NCBI RefSeq assembly: GCF_937616625.2
Contig: NC_065573.1
Location: 12,167,001 to 12,231,000 of the forward strand
Length of the DNA: 64,000 bases
Direction: 5' to 3'
DNA from: Mercurialis annua
Taxonomy: Eukaryota > Streptophyta > Magnoliopsida > Malpighiales > Euphorbiaceae
A program made the translations under genes and the position numbers. Shown here piece by piece: positions 54,564-64,000 of the stretch. The notes below the pieces were generated by a model. It did no database searches, was not told where the DNA came from, and saw only the letters and a program-made list of their open reading frames with translations. Position 1 is the first letter of the stretch. The number at the start of each line of letters is the position of its first letter.

Positions 54564-57500
54564 AATGCTTTAGTTTCCTAGGCCATTGCCTGTATGTGTT
54601 ATGTGCTATGTGATTCTAGGGTTGTCGAGTTCACTAAGTTGAACTATGAATTGCTGCAGGTATAGGATTGGAGTCATGTCTCCTTCTATATTTTTATGTT
54701 TCATATCATCTTCGCCATCCCTTTTAGGATATAAGACTGCGATATACGTGTGCTTGTGGTCTAGACGATTCGATATCGATGTTTGAATAACATGCATGAA
54801 ACAACATGGAGTACTATTGAAATCATCCGACAGTAATACAAGGGCTATTTGCGGAAGAAGTACAGATGCAAATAAGTGAGGTAACATGAGGAATTCTTAC
54901 TGTTTACAGAGTTTAGGATCTGGAAGAAACTTATAAAACTAAATGGTATGACCTGTTATGGCCATTCATTTAAATGATTTTAAACGCATAATTGTGCTTA
55001 GATATGAGATAAATGAGTATAAATGTCACGACATTAACAAGGAATGCATCACTACATGTGTATGAATACACGCATTAGTAGAACATGCATCATTCATAGA
55101 AGATGATAGGTTGTGACAACTCTTTGGGGATGAGAGGTATCATCATCCTATGAACAATTATGTAGATGTTTAAAGAAATGAGTTTTACACAAATTATTTT
55201 GAAAGTACGTGCGTACATGATTAAAATGTTTTAAACAGATTTGTTTTATTGTAAGTATGCCTAGACCGGAACTCTGTAACAACAGTAAATACTCGAGATC
55301 AAGTAGTAAGTGATTCTCGAGGAAGTAACATAAGCGTATAAGAGTCGAAGTTGGAGAACACTGTTGCAACTATGAAGTACACAATTAGTTATAGTTAAGC
55401 GAACTACAACTTGTGTAGGATTGAGATATACACTCGAGCTACGACAAGCTATGGATAGGAACATCTCTAGACGGAATATCCAAGACAATGTACCCTAAGA
55501 CACTAGAAGTTCGTAGAAGGAATAGAACCTACGAATCGAGCCGAGATTAAAGTGTTAAGAATACACGAGTTCTCACCAGTGATTAGTAAAACTTGAGTTA
55601 AGGAAGACTCAAGGCGGGCGAGAGGTACACTATGTAAGTAATAGTGGATGAAGAAGGTATATGGATAAGATGAGTTTTAAGTGATGGTCGAAAGTTGATA
55701 GTGTATAGGGACACCCTGATATCTTTTGATTGAACCGCTGGATCAGTTTACTTTTGGACTATGATATTCCTAAGACTACCTAGAGGTTAACTGTTGCGAT
55801 CGTTGAACGAAGAACTGGATGACAATTTTTTTTGCAAGTAACGATGAGGAACTTGTGTAAACTTTGGCAGTAGCCAAAAGTGCAAGTAATGAAGTATTGA
55901 GGATATGATTTAATTAACTTAGGATATCAACGTAAGCTCCATATACATATGTATGAAACTGAAAGATGTTTTGAAATAGTGATTTCAATTTATGAAAACT
56001 CCGATAACCGGGCCTAATGAATATGATGTCGTGGCTGGCTAGTGCAGAATATACATGCAGAGTACATGTATTTGAAAGTCGAGCCCGAAAAATGTGAAGC
56101 ATGGCCGACTAGAAGTTGAAAATGAGAAATAGATATTTTATTTTTGTATGAAATGTTTTGAAAATGGAGCGAGAAATTGATAAACAGTTAATTAAAGATA
56201 GTAACGGCTATAACGCTTGTGAAAGTAGTAGTTATATGAGAAGAGTAAGTCACCTGAAGAGTAATAGGTGCAACGATCATCATAGACGACGACATCAAAG
56301 TATACGAGTGGAAACATCAATGCTAAGGGAGTATGATCAATATAGATGACAGGTGTGATAATATGAACTCGCACTACGCGGACACATAAGCCCTAAAGAA
56401 GGACATAAGTATAAACTGAGGATGCTTAGAAAAGTAAACGACAGAGGAAATCGCTAAGGCAGGTGAGCTATGTAGACATCAAAGGATGTAATGAAATAGA
56501 AAGGAAGGGACTCAACTAAAACGTGAAGCTATAACACGAAGGTGTTGTTGTAAAGATCGAAATGAGAAGTGATTAAGAAGGATACCTAAAAGAAGTAAGA
56601 TCTTGAAGTAAGACGCCTATAGAAAGGCCTTCAAGCATAAGTAAACATAAGAGCTAAAGATGGACGAATGTAAGCAACAAGATCGATTAAGATAACCGTT
56701 ATAGAAGAGGTCTAAATGACCTAAGTATATGGAGCAGCACTCGACGAAGGTAATCGAGGAAAAGAAGTAAGAGCTTTACTTGGAAAGTAACCAGAGGAAT
56801 TAACTTCTGTGTAGCCATAAGACACAAAGAAACGAGAAAGCTAGAGTTGGTATGAGTATAAGACAAACCAAATAGTGGACAAGATGTCAATAAGGACATG
56901 ATAGTGCACACGACTCAGAGTGCAACACGTCATCAAGTTCGAAAGGAATAACCTTTGACCTTATGTCAAAGATAAGGCCGGAGATATTGGAATGAAAGAT
57001 ATTAAATGATCAAGAGATATATCAAGACAAAGATAAGGATTTTATTCGACACTGGTAAAGGGATACTACCAGTTAGATATAGGATAACCGAGTTTAAAGG
57101 ATTCACAGTATACCGTGACGCTTTATGAGTTGAATTAGGATACATATTAACATAGAATGGTCGAGTGATAGCCTATGCTTCCCGGCAGCCAAAAAGCATG
57201 AAGTGAACTACCCAACTCACGATTTGGAATTAGCAGCGGAAATCTTTGCTTTGAAGATTTGGAGATTCACAAGTTGTATAGCCAAGGTGTTAAGTTTAAA
57301 GTTTCAATCCATGAAAGTTTGTTAGCTCAGTTAAATATACGAATAATGTTGATTGATTGAATCAAGGAGCTACAAGCGGAGGATCCTCAACTAAAGTAAT
57401 TGATAGACGAAGTTCAACAACGAAAGAATCAAGATTTTAACATTTCTGACGAAACGTTAAGGTATGGAACCAGATTGTGTATGTCAAATCTGAATGATTT

Positions 57501-59258
57501 AAGAGAGAAGATTATGGAAGACACCCAATGATCTAAGAATAGTATACATCCTAGATCAACCAAGATGTATCGTGATATCAAAGAGATGTATTGGTAGAAT
57601 GGAATGTAAAAGAAGATCACAGGATTTGTATAGCCAAGTGCCGGATTGGTCAACAAGTCAAATTGGAACATCAACGACCATATGGATTTCTTCAACCTTT
57701 ACCTATTTCAGAGTGGAAATGGGAAAGGAATTACCATGCATTTTGTAGCCGGATTGCCAAGAAGGCATTCAACTTCATGAGATTCATAAAACCATGAAAT
57801 ATGTGATGAGTAGTCAAGGAAAACGTATTCCAAACTACCATAAGACATCGATAAGAATATCGAGTGATGGACTGTATAGATCTTAACTGTAAAGACAACA
57901 GTTAAGAAATGAATGACCGGAGTGTCGTAGTGAAAGCGAAGAAGGAAAAAATAATCACATATGTGATTGACACAAGGAAGAAAAGAAACATCAAGGACAA
58001 TGACGTCGGACTTCAATAAAATTGAGAATCCATAATGGGCAAGGATGGACTAGAGGTTCATCAAGAGGTAGTATTACCTAACGATAAAGAGTTGTGACTA
58101 AGGTTAAGGTCTCAAGAGACAATTGGAGAGAGATTGATTGAACTATTATGGAATAATAGTTCATCATGAATGTTAATAGGGGTAAGAGACAAGAATATAT
58201 AAGACAAGGAAATACCCAGGTTGAGAATAAGGTATGTGTTAAGTAATAACACATCATACGATAAGAGGTTTACGAAAGAATAAGCATCGAGATAAGGTAA
58301 AGGATTAACCTTATACTCGATAAGAGGGGATAAGTACAAATAAGTACTTAAGGACAGTAAGAAGATGTTGAAAGAAGTTTGACTCTAAACGGAAGTAGTA
58401 GATAAAAAGATAATGTATGAAAATATGGAATGTAATTCAGATAAGGACAATCTGAATGCTTAGTTCTACTCAGACAACAGTTTATGCAAACAATAAAGAT
58501 AGTCCCAAGAAGCAACGTCTGGATTGATTTTTTATATATTAAGGTATCAATCTCAACCCGAACTTCAAATGAAAGTGGTAAAGGACATTGTAAATTATAC
58601 GAATATCAATTCCGTATAATAGTAAACAAACGTTTTTTTAAATAAGCGTTTTAGATAGCCAAAGTGAGCTAGAAGGATAATTTTGGACAAGTTTAGGAAA
58701 ACTTGGAAGGTAAGTCAAGTTTATGCCTAAAGCTAGTAGGCATAAATCAAAATAGGTATACAAGGGTCACATTCCTTATATAATTAAGGAGCAAACGATG
58801 GATAAAGATTGGCGATACGAACGATAAAGAAGCAAAAAGATACGAACCTATTAAGGCCAGAAGTTAGTAAATGATGGGATTCAAACTCCAACGCGACAAA
58901 AAATGTTGTCCTATCGTTACGAGAATCATAGACGAAGTAGCTAAACGTGGACTAAGGAAGCTCACGAAGAGATTGATCATCTCTTTAACAACGGATATTG
59001 GACATCAGCATACGAGTAAGTATTATACAAAGGAACGTAAGATAAGACTAACAATCTTCAAGGATGTTAGCAACTACTGTAAAACAAAACGATAGACGGG
59101 ATAACAAAGACATTTATTCGAGGTCATGAAAAAAATGATGAAAGACAAAAAGGTACACCTAAGGAAGGTGAGGGAACCACAGAAGAAAGGCGAGAGAAAA
59201 ACCGAGGAAAGGTATATTCCAATTTGGACATTAGAGGTAAACATTATTCCCAAGGTAT
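54564..59258 (+). pseudogene. Decayed gag-pol interior of D
   Basis: No long ORF. Recognisable scraps: an RT-like piece near 57040-57090 (a SGYYQL-like stretch); RNase H at 57162-57188 (RVIAYASRQ) running on in broken frames; and the integrase zinc finger at 57546-57593 (HPRSTKMYRDIKEMYW), ended by a TAG. Between the RT scrap and RNase H only about 70 bp remain, so most of the RT palm is deleted. 54564-56900 should be gag and protease but nothing is readable. Confidence 0.75.
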
Positions 59259-59663
59259 GTGAGTCAATACCAGATTATGGAATGTATTGAAAAGGTTGCC
59301 TACAAACCGGACTGGCCACCAGATATGTCGCAAGTTCATCCTATGTTTCATATTTCCGTGCTTCAGAAATATGTGTCGGATCCCACTTGTGTGATTCAAC
59401 GAAGAATAGTAGAAGTGAACGAAGAATTGTCATACGAAGAAGAACCAGTCGAGATTATCGACATGCAAATACAAAAGCTTCGAACCAAAGAGATTCCGAT
59501 GTTGAAAGTTCTTTGGAGGAGCCATTTTGTTGAAGAATGCATGTGGGAGACGGAGGAAAATATGCGATGGAGATATCCGCACCTGTTTATCCCAAGTACG
59601 TGGCTAAGATTTAAATTTGAGGACGAATTTATTATAAGGAGGGGTGAATGTAATAACCCATAA
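59259..59663 (+). CDS. Integrase C-terminus with chromodomain of D (fragment)
   Basis: 134 codons. VHPMFHISVLQKYV (about 26-39) is the integrase tail. ELSYEEEPVEIIDMQIQKLR then PMLKVLWRSHFVEECMWETE (about 51-100) is a plant chromodomain, which in intact chromoviruses binds modified histone and steers insertion. RYPHLF and FEDEFIIRRGECNNP end the protein. The last codons overlap the polypurine tract and the first bases of the 3' LTR. Only this terminal exon-like piece is open, so it is a remnant, not a gene. Confidence 0.85.
   Translation: MSQYQIMECIEKVAYKPDWPPDMSQVHPMFHISVLQKYVSDPTCVIQRRIVEVNEELSYEEEPVEIIDMQIQKLRTKEIPMLKVLWRSHFVEECMWETEENMRWRYPHLFIPSTWLRFKFEDEFIIRRGECNNP
59636..59648 (+). 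promoter_or_regulatory. Polypurine tract of D
   Basis: aaggaggggtgaa directly before the 3' LTR start (tgtaataaccc at 59649). Confidence 0.85.
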
Positions 59664-61833
59664 ATTTTTAAGTTATTAAATCGTGCCACCTGTCCTAAAT
59701 TACAAAATGTAGGTCAAGTAGGTCGAAAATGGAAATTTAGTTGAGAAGTGTTGTCGGAATAAGTTTATTAAATTGATCGCAGAATAATTATTATTTGTTA
59801 GAGCGGGTATTAGCGGGACTAAAAAAGTTAATAAAATTAATATAAAATAAAGTGTATGTCCCGAGCTAATAATTTTTACGTCATCGTCCGTAAAATATTT
59901 TTAAAAATTTATCGGTAAAGTTTCGTGTAATTCCGATATTATTTTAAAATTAGACATGGACGTTAATTAAGTAATTGAGTTAAAGTACTAGATTGAGCTG
60001 CTTGAGCCTAAATGTACTTTAGCCAAATGAGTATATCATCTTCATCAACTTCATTATGAAGTTACAGAATCCATTTCTCATCCTTTTCATGATCCAACTT
60101 CAGCAATTCATAGTTTTTCTGTTTATCGTCCAAATTTGGCGGTTTTTGTTGCTAATCGATCCAAGAATGAAGGGTTATCAACGTAAGCTAGACGTTTTGA
60201 GGTTTGTTTGATCTAATTTGGTAGGGTTTTGGATATAAACGTTAGGTTACGACGAAACTGTACCGTTATTGCATATTCGATCCGTTTTAAGCGTTTTTAC
60301 TACGTTTATGATTGTTTGGGGTGTAGTTTTGATGTTGGATTCGTGTTAGGAGGTCGGAAACACGTCGGCATCGGATTGGTGGTCGGAGGTCACGTCCTCA
60401 CGACGTGAGGGGGGCCTCACGACATGAGGAAGGGCCTCACGACATGAGGAAGGCCCTCACGTCGTGCCAGGACCAATTCCGCACCATTCTAGTGGTCGTT
60501 TGGACCCGTTTTGACGTTCCGAAGTTCAATGCTTGATGTTTTGAGCATTTTGAAGTTAACAGACTTCAATGTAATAGAATTTGGACATATAACATGAAGA
60601 ATATGATTAGAGTTTTGATATACGGAGTTAGCCGTTTAGGTTAAGGTTTATGTTGTAAACCTAAAACCGTATTGAAAGATTATCGAAGATCGATAAGTAA
60701 AGATGGATCGATATGAGTTTAGACGCGGTTAGAACTAGACGAGTTACGTATAAGTTTATATTTCAAGTCTAGAATGTCTTTAGAGTTATATTCTTACTCG
60801 AGTTATGTTTGCTTGTTTCCTAGATCCGACAAGGCAACTAGCTACCAGATCAAGACACGAAGACCTTTGAAAGATCGATTTATTTGGAGCTTACGTATGG
60901 GAACATGGAAATAGCGGTCGATGTGAGTTATACTTTATTTCTGTGTATTATTACGAAATAACTAGTTTTTATATTATAAGTATGATATTAAACTACATCG
61001 CATGATATAATATTTTTTTGATATAAATGAATTTGTGCATCGTATTCTCGATTATATAGACTGCGAAAACTAGTATATGATCCGGGGGAAACGGGCTAGC
61101 TATTGGGCGTCAATAGGCTGTGTGATCACCAGTGTCCGGGTAAGTCATAGATAGAAATTGTATTGATCGTTTATCAGTGTACTCTAATTGTTTGTTAATG
61201 CGATACGAGGTCAGCATGATTGAACTATCCCGCGGCCTATATCTAGCGAGTTTCCACAGTTGAAGTATCTCAGGACTCTAATGTATTGTTGGATTAAGAT
61301 GGTATGAGGCTCGTTGGTAGAACTATCCCGGTGCCCGACCAGATGGTATGGTTGACATGGTTGAACTATCCCATAACCTAAAAATCTTTTGACATGATGG
61401 ACTTCTATCCTTGCTTCAGAAGGCTGTTTAGAAGTATGTATAAGGAAGATTTTTATCGATAGCGCTGCAGTAGTCTAGTCCTAGATGTTTATATGGTTTG
61501 TGATCGAACGGTTTTATGTATGGCTCGTGCTCTGATGTTTTAAAACTTGTATAGTTTTATCTGCGCTTAAACCGTTTGCTTTTGATGTGCGAAACAGGGC
61601 AATGTTTGATGTGACATCGCATTGTAAGACCCTAGTTTCTATGTAACGTTTTCAGAATGTGAATAGATGTTTGTAAGTGAATCGTTTTAAAAGCTTTTTT
61701 GAAAACGTTTTGCATGATTGCTATTTGATTTGATTGCAAAAGGTTTATAGTGGTTTTATGCTTGCTACGGGTTTCGGAGCTATCACTCCCATTCCCTAGC
61801 GACGGTCGCGGCTCGATATTTCCGGTCATGACA
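59649..61833 (+). repeat. 3' LTR of D
   Basis: 2185 bp, 223 shorter than the 5' LTR. The main difference is a deletion near 61380, where ccataaccta joins aaaatctttt; the matching 5' LTR segment is about 53873-54095. Contains the perfect palindrome cctcacgacgtgagg at 60396-60410. Confidence 0.92.
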
Positions 61834-61838
61834 GTACA

Positions 61839-62882
61839 GACACGGGGTTATGGCAAAGACTAGAAGTAGTACTCCTAAGCATAGGGGATTACGGTCTCTC
61901 ACGTCAAAATAAGAAATCTGCTAGGGGACCATTGTTGCACTCGTAATCACTGGCTATCTGACGATTGCTAGTGGCTAAGGATCCAAAATGCTCCAACTCA
62001 TAGTCATATAACTCCACAAAGTCGGGTCCTAATCCCCTTATGTACCTAAGATGACTTCTCCATTATCTCTGTTAAGCTCAGGCGTTGTGTCCGCCATACG
62101 TAGAAACTTAGTGGTATAAGCCTCAATAGTGAGTATGCCCCTAGAAAAAGATTTTATATGTGTTCTGATACTATTTAGACTTGCCTCGGCCTGGTTCCCT
62201 CTCCAAACAATCTTATCTCTGATGTCATGGTACCTAAATACCTCATTCCAGAACTAACTACCACTAAATCAATATCGGGATCCTCTAAAACTTCGTCCTC
62301 GGATGGGTCTTCCTCACTCTCCTCACTAACTTCCGATGTTCCTACCCCGAGCTACAAAAGGTTCGTCATTGTCTGATATTTACCTGTTCTCACGACTCTC
62401 AGGTGATCTACTATGGTCAGTAAGAAACCCATTCTGATGTATCTTTGATGGTCTGCTAGTATATACATGAAATCTATTCTAATAAATAGGAGGCACTTCC
62501 TCCTTTTCCGATACAGCATGTGGCTGAGCTCCATTTCCCCAAACATGATGAAACAGAAACAATTCTTAATCATGAGATACTGTTCAATCCTCTTTGCCAC
62601 AAACCAATAATTTAATTTATAATATGCACTATATGACTTAAAACTCGACTAACAATCTAAGCATATACAGTCACTTATACACTTAAGCAATATCACACTC
62701 ACGCGTTCTATTCGACAATAAATAGCTAATAACATCAAACAAATTCAATCAAACACATATAGTCAATAAGACTCCACTCTATACGCTGTAGTAGTTCCTA
62801 AGTACTCAATCACAGACTAGCAGTGATATCCTGGACAAGCTGCACTTCAAATCGTATACTAACACTGGTAACTGGACCTACT
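61839..62882 (-). pseudogene. Gag-region remnant of minus-strand element C
   Basis: Downstream of C's primer site on the minus strand. Frames are broken, but short gag-like runs are readable, among them an acidic Glu/Asp stretch near 62280-62345 and a leader near 62500-62550. It continues on the far side of D at 52139. Confidence 0.5.
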
Positions 62883-62894
62883 GCTCTGATACCA
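62883..62894 (-). promoter_or_regulatory. Primer-binding site of C (initiator tRNA-Met type)
   Basis: Minus strand tggtatcagagc, an exact match to the common plant site, four bases from the LTR end at 62899. Confidence 0.92.
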
Positions 62895-62898
62895 ACTT

Positions 62899-64000
62899 TG
62901 TCACGACCCAAATTATTCAGCTGAGACCGCCGCAAAGGAATGGGAGTGGCAACTCTGAAACTCGTAGCAAGCCTAAAAATTCTAATTACTTTTCCGCAAA
63001 TAATTGACAAATAACAACTATACAAACAGAAGCAAACATATATACATATTTTACACTAGTCGATCGATACAAAACATGAGGGCATTTCACTTCCGTACCA
63101 CATACGTACTAGCCTGGGTATATACAAACATAACTAGTGTATTTGTGTTCCATCACGGGCTACTAGTTCTGTCGAACAAAATATGGTTTGACATAGCATA
63201 CAAAAACTATAAACATAACCACAAGTATAAACATAACCATATGATTCCACGTTGTAACGGTTATGACTGACAACCAATTTATGCAGCTCCTAACTGAATT
63301 TATGCACTGTACATGCCCAAAAAGAAGACTTCTGACAACAGGACATGAAGCCTTGTCTGTCAAACTCTAGGTACCTGAAAATATTTAATAACAGCGGGAT
63401 CAGTCTATGTTGAGTGAGATATATGTTTGTAACAGTATTATAAAAATAACATCGCAGTTTAAAACAATTATATAAGCAAAATACAACTTTATATAACAAG
63501 TAATTGATCCGGAGGAAGCCTAGGTATTTTCCTAGATTTAACGAGCGAAAGAGATTTTCTTAATTTTTTTTGGTATGGTACCGAGATAATTCGACCGAGT
63601 TTAACTTATACCAAGCGGTATAGTCCCGGGGTAGTTCAACCGAGTTAACTAGTACCGATACTTTTATCAAAATGATCGAGGTGTGAAGTCCCGAGATAGT
63701 TTGACCGAGTTCAACTCACTAGACACAGGTTCCGAGATAGTTCCACCGAGTTTAACCTCGTGTCTAACGCAAAGAGTTAGTCTAATTCTATTTTCTAAGA
63801 CTTACGCAAAATTGGTGATCACACAGCTTATTGCCCAACAAGTAGCTTGATTCTTCGGATCGTAAATAAATTCATAGACATGTAAACAAACAGCAAACGA
63901 CACACAAATCGATCCAACATTAAAATTTACAAGTTATTTGATAACAAAACAATCAACCTATAATTATTTCATTCACAAATATTATAGTCGAGCAACATGT
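62899..64000 (-). repeat. 5' LTR of C, cut by the window edge
   Basis: Starts tgtcacgaccca on this strand. Resembles the D and E LTR ends (aatgggagtgg, gtagcaagcctaaaa) more than A and B. Contains tandem gagatagttcgaccgag-type modules at about 63575-63755. The outer end is not in the window. Confidence 0.85.

Larger units (their letters stand above)
52140..61833 (+). mobile_element. Complete but decayed Ty3/gypsy chromovirus D
   Basis: LTRs at 52140-54547 and 59649-61833, primer site after the first, polypurine tract before the second, and identical 5-bp target duplications gtaca (52135-52139 and 61834-61838). About eight differences are visible in the first 100 aligned LTR bases, so insertion is not recent. 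The chromodomain-bearing integrase tail points to a Tekay/Del-like chromovirus. Element C carries on on both sides. Confidence 0.95.

Noticed and set aside
54606..58339. Short ORFs of 60-100 codons in the D interior
   Set aside because: No domain, biased AT composition, and they do not follow the recognisable pol frames.
62352..62600. 82-codon ORF in the C interior
   Set aside because: Sequence is not gag-like in this frame; a neighbouring frame fits the gag leader better.
20297..62899. A and C as the two LTRs of one giant nested element
   Set aside because: Both are minus-strand and could bracket everything between, but C's LTR end resembles D and E more than A, so a pair is unlikely.

Overview
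The window is a nest of transposable elements from a plant nuclear genome, almost certainly an angiosperm. The evidence is plant-type Ty3/gypsy elements of several lineages, an L1-like LINE whose ORF1 has an RRM domain, a CACTA (En/Spm) DNA transposon with TNP2-type and Ptta/En/Spm-type proteins, spliced genes with GT-AG introns, high A+T, and a CCCTAAA telomere-like tract. I see no host housekeeping gene, rRNA or tRNA. The species cannot be named from the sequence.

Layout. 1-7710: minus-strand Ty3/gypsy element of the Tat type (gag-protease, RT, RNase H, integrase) with one LTR at 7233-7710; its other end lies left of the window, and its pol is broken by nonsense codons and a frameshift. 8480-14100: decayed minus-strand LINE. 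14110-19130: plus-strand Athila-like element with a long LTR, a tRNA-Asp-type primer site, broken gag and an intact protease ORF; RT through most of integrase is deleted. 19130-20296: AT-rich, nothing recognised. 20297-28416: 3' LTR and decayed interior of minus-strand gypsy element A; its LTR is split by solo LTR B (22023-25314, perfect 5-bp target duplication). 28417-47950: a complete 19.5-kb CACTA transposon, inserted in A, with matching terminal inverted repeats and a 3-bp duplication. 47951-49256: more gypsy-like debris. 49257-51639: solo LTR E. 52140-61833: a complete but dead plus-strand chromovirus, D, with two LTRs and a perfect 5-bp duplication, sitting inside a minus-strand gypsy element, C. 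C's primer site and 5' LTR occupy 62883 to the window end.

The CACTA element is the part with the most biology. It holds a four-exon TNP2-type transposase gene, a nine-exon gene on the opposite strand joining a DUF1985 domain to a Ulp1-like cysteine protease (damaged), a plant-transposon protein of the PF20167 type (frameshifted), and a TNPA-like Transposase_24 gene. Both transposition genes look intact. The ends carry arrays built on a TTGTGACAAA-type motif, including nine copies of a 76-bp repeat on the right.

Between the genes, and in at least one intron, lie about 14 copies of a roughly 52-bp imperfect palindrome with AAACTCGA / TCGAGTTT arms, in five clusters. This is the least explained structure in the window. 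A second shared module, a telomere-like tract, a copied tnp2 fragment and a triplicated intron segment show that the element rearranges itself repeatedly.
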